A stretch of 64,000 nt of DNA from Mucilaginibacter sp. SG564. Lineage in GTDB: Bacteria > Bacteroidota > Bacteroidia > Sphingobacteriales > Sphingobacteriaceae. Location of the stretch: the NCBI RefSeq assembly GCF_013149275.1, contig NZ_JABGNA010000012.1:1-64000 (forward strand). Direction: 5' to 3'. Of the stretch, positions 16,304 to 24,608 are shown piece after piece. A model generated the notes under the pieces. It had not been told where the DNA came from. It did not search any database and saw only the letters and a program-made list of their open reading frames with translations. Position 1 is the stretch's first letter. The number at the start of each line of letters is the position of its first letter. The position numbers were made by a program, and so were the translations under genes.

Positions 16304-16760
16304 ATATACCTTTCTATTTATGAACGTCCTAATCTATTAATTTTGTTTTTACAAACCACGACGCTTGACTTAACATTTATCAACAATATTGCCAACATTT
16401 AATGGTTTGCAGAAACAGACATTGATATGATACGCAAGCTATTAAAGTTTAGCTTTATTATGCAACTTTTATCAAAAAATTCAACGGATTGCTGAATTAT
16501 TTTACAATATACAAATCAAATACACCTGTTTGATACAAAAAATTCAAAATAGTTTAAACATATTAACAATTTTTATAGGCAAGCCGGCCATAACTGGTAA
16601 TTTCGTCATCAAGCATGACATTTAGGCATTGCAACAATTTCCACACTACCTATACAATATACGTATAAAGAACCCCAACAGTTGCTGTATTGTTTAAGTT
16701 TAACGCAATAATTATTTAACAAGTATGCGCAATAATCCTGATACTCAACGTTCACTACAA
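16304..16760. other. Upstream region of clpC without a gene
   Basis: AT-rich DNA between two divergent genes, with no credible reading frame over 60 codons. No TAnnTTTG box in a good position was found for clpC. The right-hand part leads into the duplicated ettA upstream region that starts at 16761. Confidence 0.4.
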
Positions 16761-16869
16761 AAATAAGATATACACTGCCTTTTTACTGGTAATCTGCCAA
16801 TTTTAATCATATTTGAATTTATCTTTTTACTCATATATGGCAGATAAAACACATAGGGGGAATATTTAA
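16761..16869 (+). pseudogene. Duplicated ettA promoter and start, vestigial
   Basis: This segment aligns with the real ettA upstream region (19990-20083). Both begin AAATAAGATA, share GCCAATTTTAAyCATATTTGAATTT (16796-16820 and 20028-20052, one mismatch) and reach ATGGCAGA about 80 bases later (16837 and 20070). Here the reading frame continues as MADKTHRGNI and stops at 16869, four bases before the sensor kinase gene. The copy may still act as a promoter for the kinase. Confidence 0.7.
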
Positions 16870-16873
16870 CACG

Positions 16874-17956
16874 ATGAAAAAGATCAAAGCAAAGAGTGTA
16901 GCCCTCATCACATTCACTTTTGTAGGTTCATATGCTACTTTATTCATCATATTTCCCTTTACGTATTGGAGAGATTACGTTCACTTGCCAGCTTTAAGGA
17001 TATGGGCCGACGTTTTGACCAACCTTATATTTTGTGCCGTCCTTTTTGAACTAAGTTTATACATCGACAGAAAGCTCAACAAGAGGATACCGTGGATGCT
17101 TCACCCCATAAAACGCCTGTTGACCCAAACGCTGTTCCAGATCCTTGGTGTTTTGTTTCTTGTATTTTGTTTGGCAGTCATCTATGTGATCATCTATTTA
17201 TTATTTAGTGATGCTATAAATGCGCATTATCCATATGTTGGTTTAAGAGAAACGGTATACGCCTTTCTTTCCATTATATTCTGGGCTTTAATGATCAGCG
17301 CCTTAAATACCGGCGATTTTTTACTCAGGAACTGGAAAACAGCTACCATGCAGGCAGCAGAGTTTGAAATTAAAGCAGCCCAGAACAAACAACTGGCAGC
17401 CGAAACAGAATTGCAGGCATTGAAGCTGCAGCTCGACCCCCATTTTGTTTTCAATAACCTGAGCGTGCTTTCAGAATTGATATTGAGGGATCAGCAACTG
17501 GGGTATGATTATACCGAGAATTTCGCCAAAGTATACCGGTACCTGCTGGTTAACGCCAAAAAAGAATTGATCTCCCTGCGCGAAGAACTCAAATTTCTGG
17601 ATGCCTATCTTTTTTTGATCAACTATCGCATGGGCGGCGGAAGTATCTTTCGTGTAAATATTGACAGATCAAAGCTGGATATGCTTATTCCGCCGGTCAC
17701 ACTTCAGCTATTCATCGAAAACGCCCTAAAGTATAACCGCACCGAAAAAGAAAATCCTTTGATTATCGATATTTACACTACTGATGACGAAGAACTGCTG
17801 GTGTCCAATAACTTATTACCGCTGATAAAAAAGCCCGAATCAACCGGTATTGGTTTAGAAAATATTGTCAGTCGTTATGCACTGTTAAGCGATAGAAAAC
17901 CCGTGATAGAAAAAACAGATAACACTTTTACGATAAAAGTACCCCTGATCAAATGA
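16874..17956 (+). CDS. LytS-type sensor histidine kinase
   Basis: The 360-residue product has four predicted membrane segments (about 10-27, 44-62, 90-111, 127-147), a short coiled linker (160-185) and a His_kinase (PF06580) domain. In it LQLDPHFVFNNLSVLSE carries the phospho-acceptor His190, and LQLFIENALKYN is the ATPase N-box. The C-terminal G-box region (STGIGLENIVSRYALL) is present. No extracellular sensor domain is visible, so the signal is likely read in the membrane. It overlaps the next gene by ATGA and forms a two-component pair with it. The kinase gene starts just after the vestigial ettA start. Confidence 0.9.
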   Translation: MKKIKAKSVALITFTFVGSYATLFIIFPFTYWRDYVHLPALRIWADVLTNLIFCAVLFELSLYIDRKLNKRIPWMLHPIKRLLTQTLFQILGVLFLVFCLAVIYVIIYLLFSDAINAHYPYVGLRETVYAFLSIIFWALMISALNTGDFLLRNWKTATMQAAEFEIKAAQNKQLAAETELQALKLQLDPHFVFNNLSVLSELILRDQQLGYDYTENFAKVYRYLLVNAKKELISLREELKFLDAYLFLINYRMGGGSIFRVNIDRSKLDMLIPPVTLQLFIENALKYNRTEKENPLIIDIYTTDDEELLVSNNLLPLIKKPESTGIGLENIVSRYALLSDRKPVIEKTDNTFTIKVPLIK

Positions 17957-18720
17957 ATGGTATAAAAAAGATACTGATCCTGGAAGATGAGCAGCTTAAC
18001 GCCGACAGGATACAGCGTCTGATGCTCAACATCAGGCCGAATGCAGTGATCCTGGATATTTTAACCAGTGTTAAAAAAACGGTAGACTGGCTTGCCGAAA
18101 ACGAAGATCCTGATCTGATCCTCATGGATATCCGACTGGCAGATGGTGTAAGTTTTGAGGTTTTTAACCTGGCAGATGTAAAATGCCCGGTAATCTTTAC
18201 AACCGCTTATGACGAATATGCGGTGCAGGCCTTTAAATATAACAGTATAGATTATTTGCTCAAGCCGGTTGAAAAGGATGAGTTAGAGGCTGCCATCGCC
18301 AAGTTTGAAAATTCCGTACAGCGCTCCTATCAGCAATCGCCCCTGATCGAAGAATTACTAAGGCAAATGCAGCCTAAAACATACCGCACCCGTTTTTTTC
18401 TGCCCTACCGCGATGGCTATAGAAAAGTCAACATAGAGGATATTGCGTTTTTCTATTCGCACCTAACCATTACTTATGCCAACCTGTTTAATGGCGAACA
18501 AATGGTGGTACCGCAAACCCTGGAAACGCTGGAACAGGAACTGGAACCTAAAAACTTCTTCAGGGTAAACCGCCAGTACATTCTGCATGCCAATTCTATC
18601 GAAAAGGTGCATAACTATTTTAACAGCAAATTAAAGCTCCAGGTGAAAAATTGCATAGACGAGGCTATTATAGTGAGCCGGACAAAAGCTCCTTTATTTA
18701 AAAGCTGGCTGGATTACTGA
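17953..18720 (+). CDS. LytTR-family response regulator
   Basis: The 255-residue product has a receiver domain (1-120; acidic pocket EDE at 11-13, phospho-acceptor Asp59 in DLILMDIRLADG, TTAYDEYAVQAFKYNSIDYLLKP switch) and a LytTR DNA-binding domain (about 150-253: RTRFFLPYRDGYRKVNIEDI, FFRVNRQYILHANSI). It is the partner of the LytS-like kinase, whose gene it overlaps by four bases. LytTR proteins bind imperfect direct repeats. I could not identify its targets; the secreted protein gene at 19061, 340 bases away on the opposite strand, is only a positional candidate. Confidence 0.92.
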   Translation: MNGIKKILILEDEQLNADRIQRLMLNIRPNAVILDILTSVKKTVDWLAENEDPDLILMDIRLADGVSFEVFNLADVKCPVIFTTAYDEYAVQAFKYNSIDYLLKPVEKDELEAAIAKFENSVQRSYQQSPLIEELLRQMQPKTYRTRFFLPYRDGYRKVNIEDIAFFYSHLTITYANLFNGEQMVVPQTLETLEQELEPKNFFRVNRQYILHANSIEKVHNYFNSKLKLQVKNCIDEAIIVSRTKAPLFKSWLDY

Positions 18721-18740
18721 TCAGGACGTTCGATGCCGTG

Positions 18741-18800
18741 CCGACTCACCCCGACATCGCTGCGTTTTTACCCCTCTCTCCGCTTCGCGCATAGAGGGTG
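18741..18800. repeat. Dispersed repeat, CCGACTC-CATCGCTGCG family
   Basis: GCCGACTCACCCCGACATCGCTGCG followed by CCCCTCTCTCCGCTTCGCG matches, in reverse, the block at 51130-51182 (CGCAGCGATGACAGGGCGAGTCGG preceded by GCGAAGAGAGGG). A dispersed element family is therefore present at least twice. Confidence 0.55.
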
Positions 18801-18822
18801 GGAACAGAAACATCTTCTCTCC

Positions 18823-18917
18823 ACGCGTCATTGCGAGGAGGAACGACGTGGCAATCCCCGATATGCAGGACGGCTCTGTAAGTCGGGGATTGCCACGCTG
18901 CGCTCGCAATGACGCGT
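18823..18917. repeat. Inverted repeat, CGTCATTGCGAG family, copy 1
   Basis: ACGCGTCATTGCGAG (18823-18837) pairs with CTCGCAATGACGCGT (18903-18917), and an inner GTGGCAATCCCC pairs with GGGGATTGCCAC. A second copy lies at 31079-31165. It lies after the response regulator gene and before a convergent gene. Confidence 0.85.
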
Positions 18918-19060
18918 GTATTAAGAGGCGACGCCGGGAGTTGGCTGTGCGTCATGCCATTCATTAGCTATTAAAACACCAATAGGGCTCCTGCCTGATT
19001 CAGAAGCCCCAAAGAGCGGTTATATCAATTTCTAATTTTCCGATAAACCAGATCCACCGG

Positions 19061-19747
19061 TTATTTTTTGGAATAGTTGGAGTATTCGGTAATGGTTTGC
19101 ACATTAACTTGCTGTCCCAGAAATTTAGCCAGGATATTGAGATTTTGATTAGTGGCAAAATAGCGTTTCGCCTGGTCGTCCATGATATATTTTTGTACCA
19201 GGTCAAACTTTTCGGCATTGAGTATTTTAATTTTCAGCGGCTTTTCATTCAGCGCTTCTACTTGCTCCAGCTCCTTGGTGCCCAGGTTAATGGTCATGTA
19301 AAACCGGCAATCCTTCATGAAGGAGGCGTCTTTGGCAATACCGGCAGGATCAAGCTTATAACTGATCACCAGCGAACCTGAGGTTTCTTTCTCCACCTTA
19401 TAACTTGCATCATCTGTTTTGTTGGATGCCGACTCTTTATTCTGACTTTTCCGGAAGGAATTGATATCAGACTTAGATGGATTTTTTCCATTTACAGCAG
19501 TCACCGTCCACTCCTCACCCTTCGCACCGGATGGATCAAACTTGGCGTCAATCACCGTTTCTTTTCCCGCGGCTATGGTGGTTTGTTTCAGTTCATAGGT
19601 GTAATTATCGGGTTGCTGAAGATAGTCGGGATTGAGGATCTTCGCGTCAATACCATGTTTGGAAAAGGCATCCAATACGGTAGATTTTTGAGCCGATACA
19701 TTCAAGGTAGATATTACCCAAAGCAAAAGAGCAAACAGGGCTTTCAT
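19061..19747 (-). CDS. Secreted protein of unknown function
   Basis: The reading frame is open from 19840, but the internal Met at 19747 is the better start. It gives a clear signal peptide (MKALFALLLWVISTLNVSAQ|K) and has GGAAG five bases upstream of the ATG, whereas the 31 residues before it look unlike a signal. The mature 208 residues are lysine- and asparagine-rich, probably beta-structured (YTYELKQTTIAAGKETVIDA, GSLVISYKLDPAG, YMTINLGTKELEQVEAL). I do not recognise a family. It lies between the LytS/LytTR genes and ettA, inside the interval bounded by the two ettA upstream copies, and may travel with them. Confidence 0.65.
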   Translation of the reverse strand: MKALFALLLWVISTLNVSAQKSTVLDAFSKHGIDAKILNPDYLQQPDNYTYELKQTTIAAGKETVIDAKFDPSGAKGEEWTVTAVNGKNPSKSDINSFRKSQNKESASNKTDDASYKVEKETSGSLVISYKLDPAGIAKDASFMKDCRFYMTINLGTKELEQVEALNEKPLKIKILNAEKFDLVQKYIMDDQAKRYFATNQNLNILAKFLGQQVNVQTITEYSNYSKK

Positions 19748-19873
19748 TATACTTCCTTTTAATCCAAATCTCATTTTAACATGATCAGCAATTGCTCCAA
19801 ATCCTAAGCCCGCCAATGTCATTGCATGTGTGTTTTTCATTTTTCTATACTATTTGTTATTATTTTGATGGCG

Positions 19874-19911
19874 CAAAACTACCGGCAGGTAAAGTGCCAT
19901 GAGGTAGTTTT
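19874..19911 (-). promoter_or_regulatory. Dyad overlapping a minus-strand -7 box
   Basis: AAAACTACC (19875-19883) and GGTAGTTTT (19903-19911) form a perfect 9-bp inverted repeat with a 19-base spacer. The left arm on the minus strand reads TAGTTTTG (19881-19874), a match to the Bacteroidota -7 box. No -33 TTG is at the right distance, as in promoters needing an activator. It would serve the secreted-protein gene to its left. Confidence 0.4.
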
Positions 19912-19989
19912 CTGAGTGAAGCAGCAAAAACCGTCACTGAATCGTCGATCGGGAATATTGAAATGATTTAGCGTTTTGGTGAGATCTGC

Positions 19990-20069
19990 AAATAAGATAT
20001 TATATGTGTCAGCTTTTCGGGGAATCCGCCAATTTTAACCATATTTGAATTTCTTTTTTAATCAATTAT
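19990..20069 (+). promoter_or_regulatory. ettA upstream region, intact copy
   Basis: This is the partner of 16761-16869. CATATTTG (20040-20047) is conserved in both copies and is one base off the TAnnTTTG box. Conservation in both copies suggests that it is functional. Confidence 0.5.
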
Positions 20070-21752
20070 ATGGCAGACGAAAAGATCATATTTTCAATGG
20101 CTGGGGTTAGTAAGATCTACCCTCCGCAAAAAACAGTTTTAAAAAACATTTACCTCTCGTTTTTCTATGGCGCCAAAATTGGCGTTATCGGTTTAAACGG
20201 TTCGGGTAAGTCGTCCTTATTAAAAATTATAGCAGGAATTGATAAAACCAATATAGGCGAGGTTGTTTTTTCGCCGGGATATACCGTAGGCTACCTGAGC
20301 CAGGAGCCCGAACTTGATCCCGAAAAAACCGTGCGCGAAGTAGTGGAAGAAGGCGTTGCCGAAACTACCGCCTTATTAAAGGAATACGAGGAGATCAACG
20401 AGAAATTTGGCCTGGAAGAATATTATAGCGACGCTGATAAAATGGATAAGCTGATGGCCCGCCAGGGCGAACTGCAGGACCAGATAGACGCCGTGAACGC
20501 CTGGGAACTGGATACCAAGCTGGAGCGTGCCATGGATGCCCTGCGCTGCCCAGAACCCGATACTAAAATCGCGGTACTATCTGGTGGTGAGCGCCGTCGT
20601 GTAGCACTTTGTCGTCTTTTGTTGAAAGAACCGGATGTATTGTTGCTGGATGAGCCTACCAACCACCTGGATGCTGAGTCGATCGATTGGCTGGAGCAGC
20701 ATTTACAACAATATAAAGGTACCGTGATTGCCGTAACGCACGACCGTTACTTTCTGGATAACGTAGCCGGTTGGATCCTGGAACTCGACCGTGGTGAAGG
20801 TATTCCATGGAAAGGCAACTATTCTTCATGGCTCGACCAGAAAGCCAAACGCCTGGCGCAGGAAGAAAAGAGCGAAAGCAAACGCCAGAAAACCCTGGAG
20901 CGCGAGCTGGAATGGGTACGCATGGGTCCGAAAGGTCGCCACGCCAAATCAAAAGCCCGTTTAGGTAATTATGAAAAATTGGCCTCAGAAGAAACCAAGG
21001 AACGCGAAGAAAAGCTGGAACTGTTCATTCCACCGGGCCCGCGTTTGGGTAATGTGGTGATTGAGGCCAATGGCGTAAGTAAATCATATGGCGATAAATT
21101 ATTGTTTGATAACCTAAGCTTCTCCTTACCGCCGGCAGGCATTGTGGGTATCATCGGGCCAAACGGCGCTGGTAAAACCACGCTGTTCCGCTTGATCACC
21201 GGCCAGGATAAACCGGATGCGGGGACCTTCCGTGTAGGTGAAACTGTGGCTTTGGGTTATGTGGACCAGATGCATGATGACCTTGACCCCAACAAATCTG
21301 TTTGGGAAAACGTAACCGGCGGGTTGGAGACCATTATGGTGGGCAACCGTCCGCTAAATTCCAGGGCCTATGTATCCAAATTCAACTTTAACGGTGCCGA
21401 TCAGCAGAAAAAAGTAGGTGTATTATCAGGTGGTGAACGTAACCGAGTGCATCTTTCCATCACCCTCAAAAAAGGATCGAACGTGCTGTTGCTGGATGAG
21501 CCTACTAATGATATCGATGTAAACACACTGCGCGCACTGGAAGAAGCGTTGGAAAACTTTGGCGGCTGCGCTGTAGTGATCAGTCACGACCGCTGGTTCC
21601 TTGACCGTATCTGTACCCACATCCTGGCTTTCGAGGGCAACTCGCAGGTATACTTCTTTGAAGGCAACTATACCGACTACGAAGAAAACCGCAAAAAACG
21701 CCTGGGCGATATAGCACCTAAGCGTATTAAGTATAAGAAGCTGACGGTGTAA
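20070..21752 (+). CDS. ettA: Energy-dependent translational throttle EttA (ABC-F)
   Basis: EttA is an ABC-F ATPase that binds the ribosomal E site and gates the first elongation step according to ATP level. The 560-residue product (E. coli EttA is 555) has two ABC domains with Walker A GLNGSGKSS (41-49) and GPNGAGKTT. The signatures are LSGGERRRVALCRLLL and LSGGERNRVHLS. Each Walker B ends LLLDEPTNHLD or LLLDEPTNDID. The inter-domain linker contains MGPKGRHAKSKARLGNYEKL. There are no membrane segments. The ending KRIKYKKLTV matches EttA rather than Uup or YheS. Its upstream region is duplicated 3.2 kb upstream. Confidence 0.93.
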   Translation: MADEKIIFSMAGVSKIYPPQKTVLKNIYLSFFYGAKIGVIGLNGSGKSSLLKIIAGIDKTNIGEVVFSPGYTVGYLSQEPELDPEKTVREVVEEGVAETTALLKEYEEINEKFGLEEYYSDADKMDKLMARQGELQDQIDAVNAWELDTKLERAMDALRCPEPDTKIAVLSGGERRRVALCRLLLKEPDVLLLDEPTNHLDAESIDWLEQHLQQYKGTVIAVTHDRYFLDNVAGWILELDRGEGIPWKGNYSSWLDQKAKRLAQEEKSESKRQKTLERELEWVRMGPKGRHAKSKARLGNYEKLASEETKEREEKLELFIPPGPRLGNVVIEANGVSKSYGDKLLFDNLSFSLPPAGIVGIIGPNGAGKTTLFRLITGQDKPDAGTFRVGETVALGYVDQMHDDLDPNKSVWENVTGGLETIMVGNRPLNSRAYVSKFNFNGADQQKKVGVLSGGERNRVHLSITLKKGSNVLLLDEPTNDIDVNTLRALEEALENFGGCAVVISHDRWFLDRICTHILAFEGNSQVYFFEGNYTDYEENRKKRLGDIAPKRIKYKKLTV

Positions 21753-21779
21753 GAAGCTATTCCTATAGTAAATTAAAAA

Positions 21780-21857
21780 ACAAGCTTGTCATCCTGAGGA
21801 ACGAAGGATCTATTCGCTGATTAGATTCTTCGCTACGCTCAGAATGACAAACTTGTT
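21780..21857. repeat. Inverted repeat, TTGTCATCCTGAG family
   Basis: AAGCTTGTCATCCTGAG at the left is answered by CTCAGAATGACAAACTTG at the right, with CGAAGGATCTA / TAGATTCTTCG inside. It lies after ettA. Other members: 40857-40950, 40985-41072, 51020-51105 and a variant at 53350-53415. Confidence 0.85.
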
Positions 21858-22011
21858 TTTTTGCCATAACCAACTGCCATTTACCCCTCCGTTAATTTCC
21901 TGTCATAATATGCAACAATCCCCGAAAATTGGCCTAACTATCAATTCCTTATCCCGATTCCATAAAAAAATTCCTAACTTGCCATTTTCTAAATTATAAA
22001 CACATAAGGCC

Positions 22012-23079
22012 ATGACTGAGACGCTGGACATCAAGATCACCAAAACCGCACATTCCCGTTTAGCTGAAACGGATTTTGACAACTTACCATTCGGAAAAAC
22101 ATTTTCTGACCACATGTTTGTGGCTGATTATGCCGATGGTGAATGGAAGAACCTGCAGGTCATTCCGTACGGCGAAATTGGGGTTAGTCCTGCTATTTCT
22201 GCACTGCATTACGGACAGGCATTTTTTGAAGGGCTAAAAGCCTACAAACATGCCGATGGAAAAGTAACTATTTTCCGTCCGGATAAAAACGCTATCCGCT
22301 TCAACAAATCGGCCGAACGTTTGTGCATGCCGACACTACCCGAAGAAATATTTTTACAAAGTATGGCCGCCGTGGTTGATATCGACCGCGAGTGGGTGCC
22401 TGCTAAAGCTAATCATGCTTTATACATCCGCCCGTTTATGTTCGCTACAGATCCGTTCCTGGGCGTAACTCCATCTGCTACCTATAAGTATATGGTAATT
22501 GCAGGCCCCGTTGGACCGTATTTCTCAAAAACACTGCGTGTTAAAATCGAAACACATTATACCCGCGCTGCCGAAGGCGGTATGGGTTATGCCAAAGCAG
22601 CCGGCAATTATGGCAGCGCCATGTTACCAGCCCGCAAAGCCGCAGAAGAAGGTTTTGACCAACTGATATGGACCGATGCCAAAGAGCATAAATACATTGA
22701 AGAAATGGGCGCAGCCAACGCTATGTTCCTATTGGATGGCGTATTGATTACTGCCGAAGCAAAGGATACTATATTGGATGGCGTAACGCGCGATACCGTT
22801 ATCGCTTTAGCAAAAGAATGGGGCATCCCGGTTGAAACCCGCAAAGTTTCTGTAGCCGAAATTATTGAAGGTGCCAAAAACGGCAAACTGACCGATGCTT
22901 TTGGCGCAGGTACCGCCGCTACTATTGCTTCAGTAGGCTCTATAAGTGTTGATGGCGAGGAATATTTCCTGAGCGATCCAAAAACACGTGAGTTCTCTCA
23001 AAAAGTTTTAGCAACGCTTGATGCCATTAAATACGGTAACGCGCCCGATACTTATGGCTGGAATTACCTTGTAGGTTAA
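22012..23079 (+). CDS. ilvE: Branched-chain amino acid aminotransferase IlvE
   Basis: IlvE transfers the amino group between glutamate and the branched 2-oxo acids, the last step in valine, leucine and isoleucine synthesis. The 355-residue product is a fold-type IV PLP enzyme. It has ISALHYGQAFFEGLKAYKH (63-80), the PLP lysine Lys195 in MGYAKAAGNYG, the EEMGAANAMFL core motif and the AGTAATIASVGSI loop that holds the PLP phosphate. Length fits the BCAT group II (about 355). It is monocistronic, with a repeat element upstream and a strong bidirectional terminator after it. TAACTTG 40 bases upstream is only a partial -7 match. Confidence 0.95.
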   Translation: MTETLDIKITKTAHSRLAETDFDNLPFGKTFSDHMFVADYADGEWKNLQVIPYGEIGVSPAISALHYGQAFFEGLKAYKHADGKVTIFRPDKNAIRFNKSAERLCMPTLPEEIFLQSMAAVVDIDREWVPAKANHALYIRPFMFATDPFLGVTPSATYKYMVIAGPVGPYFSKTLRVKIETHYTRAAEGGMGYAKAAGNYGSAMLPARKAAEEGFDQLIWTDAKEHKYIEEMGAANAMFLLDGVLITAEAKDTILDGVTRDTVIALAKEWGIPVETRKVSVAEIIEGAKNGKLTDAFGAGTAATIASVGSISVDGEEYFLSDPKTREFSQKVLATLDAIKYGNAPDTYGWNYLVG

Positions 23080-23093
23080 TTATACTTACCCAT

Positions 23094-23135
23094 ATAATAA
23101 AAAAGGTGTACCAAATGGTACACCTTTTTTATTAT
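23094..23135. terminator. Bidirectional terminator between two convergent genes
   Basis: ATAATAAAAAAGGTGTACC and its exact complement GGTACACCTTTTTTATTAT enclose a four-base loop, giving A- and T-tracts on both sides. It can end ilvE and the leftward SGNH gene set. Confidence 0.9.
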
Positions 23136-23139
23136 AATA

Positions 23140-23856
23140 TTATTTCTTTTCCAGGGCATCCAAAACAACCAGTTTCAGTTTATCAACCCACATCTGGTAC
23201 ATAGTGGCGGATGGATGTAAACCGTCATCGGCAATAAGCGATCTGTTGTTGGCTGCCAGTTTGGATATAGCGGTGATATCCGTATAGTTAACACCCGCGT
23301 TGGCACTCTCCTGCCGGTTAATATCATTAAACTGATCAATCTCTTTACCAATACGTGCGTCATCGCCATGTGCAAATGGTGTTACTCCATAATCGGGTAT
23401 GGATAATACAAAAACATGCTTTGTATCGCCTTTGGCCAACTTGATGGCCGTATTTAAAACCTGCACAAACTTAACGCGATAATCGGCCTGGCTGCCGCCG
23501 CCGTACTGGTCGTTCACGCCAATAAGCAGGGTCACTATGTCGTAGGTTTTGTTTTTGACATCGCTGTCATCAATAGCGGATATCAACTGCTGGGTTGTCC
23601 AGCCAGTTCGGGCTATAATGGTTGGCCCGGTTATTTTATGTCCCGGCAATTGCCCGGCAAGTTTGTATGGAAAAGCATCATGTTCATCAACCGACTGGCC
23701 AATGGTATAGGAATCGCCCAGAGCCAGGTAGCTTAACGTATCCCTCGCGGGAATATCTGATCTTGTGCCGGTTGGTATGTTTGACATTGATGCGGTTTTT
23801 GTACACGCCGATAAGGCGCTTAATGAGAATAAAACTAAAAATAATGCTTTCATCAT
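23140..23856 (-). CDS. SGNH/GDSL hydrolase lipoprotein
   Basis: The 238-residue product has a lipoprotein signal ending LSAC (Cys18) and the SGNH blocks: YLALGDSYTIGQS with nucleophile Ser49 (block I), LIGVNDQYGG (block III, Asn) and ADDGLHPSATMY (block V, Asp and His). It is therefore probably an esterase or lipase at the outer membrane; substrate unknown, with arylesterase-like lysophospholipase or acetyl esterase both possible. It overlaps lipB by four bases, so translation is probably coupled. The order PPTase-lipB-SGNH has no obvious shared substrate, other than that all three touch acyl chemistry. Confidence 0.85.
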   Translation of the reverse strand: MMKALFLVLFSLSALSACTKTASMSNIPTGTRSDIPARDTLSYLALGDSYTIGQSVDEHDAFPYKLAGQLPGHKITGPTIIARTGWTTQQLISAIDDSDVKNKTYDIVTLLIGVNDQYGGGSQADYRVKFVQVLNTAIKLAKGDTKHVFVLSIPDYGVTPFAHGDDARIGKEIDQFNDINRQESANAGVNYTDITAISKLAANNRSLIADDGLHPSATMYQMWVDKLKLVVLDALEKK

Positions 23857-24608
23857 AAAATCTCCATATCAAACAATACGGAAATATGATGTTTAAGGAT
23901 TTTTTTCACTTCATTTATATCAACTTCATGGCCCAGTTCTTTTTGCATGGAGGTTACGGCCTTATCATCAATACCACAGGGCACAATATTGTTAAAATAG
24001 TCCAGATCGGTATTGATATTGAAAGCCAGTCCGTGCATAGTTACCCAGCGGCTGCAACGTACGCCCATGGCGCATATCTTGCGGGCATTCTCATTATCGG
24101 CATCAAACCAAACACCGGTATAGCCTGGGTAGCGACCAGCCTTTAAACCATAATCGGCCAGGGTTAAAATAATGGCTTCCTCCAGCGTGCGCAGGTACAA
24201 GTGTATATCAGTAAAGAAATTATCCAGGTCCAGTATCGGGTACGATACAATCTGGCCCGGACCATGATAAGTAATATCCCCGCCACGATTAATGCTATAA
24301 TAAACCGCGTTTTTTTCTTTTAGCCCGTTTTCGTCAAGCAATAAATGTTCGGGCTTACCGCTTTTACCCAGGGTGTACACATGGGGGTGCTCGCAAAATA
24401 CCAGGTAGTTAAAAGTTTCCTCGGGTTCAAACGGCTCAAAGGTACCGGCGGCAACTGGTTCTTTGGCGGCAGCTTCATAAGCCAGCTCACTGTTGCGGTT
24501 ATGGAGTTTGGTTTTTACCGAGGCGGCAAACAGCTCCTCCTGTTTGTCCCAGGCTTCCTGATAATCGATCAAGCCCCAATCTTGAAAAAATACTTTTTTG
24601 TTCTTCAT
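23853..24608 (-). CDS. lipB: Octanoyl-ACP:protein N-octanoyltransferase LipB
   Basis: LipB moves octanoyl from acyl carrier protein to lipoyl domains, the first step of lipoate synthesis. The 251-residue product has RGGDITYHGPGQIVSYP (108-124), catalytic Lys177 in KICAMG, HGLAFNINTDLDYF and catalytic Cys211 in IVPCGI. It is longer than E. coli LipB (213) because of an acidic, Pro/Glu-rich insert at about residues 40-65. Start at 24608 overlaps the last base of the upstream phosphopantetheinyl transferase stop (TAATG), which argues for coupled translation. LipB uses the carrier-protein arm that the upstream enzyme installs, so the pairing makes biochemical sense. Confidence 0.93.
   Translation of the reverse strand: MKNKKVFFQDWGLIDYQEAWDKQEELFAASVKTKLHNRNSELAYEAAAKEPVAAGTFEPFEPEETFNYLVFCEHPHVYTLGKSGKPEHLLLDENGLKEKNAVYYSINRGGDITYHGPGQIVSYPILDLDNFFTDIHLYLRTLEEAIILTLADYGLKAGRYPGYTGVWFDADNENARKICAMGVRCSRWVTMHGLAFNINTDLDYFNNIVPCGIDDKAVTSMQKELGHEVDINEVKKILKHHISVLFDMEIL

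Noticed and set aside
16304..16760. CIRCE-type or HrcA operator before clpC
   Set aside because: Checked for TTAGCACTC-N9-GAGTGCTAA: no such repeat in the clpC or groES upstream regions.
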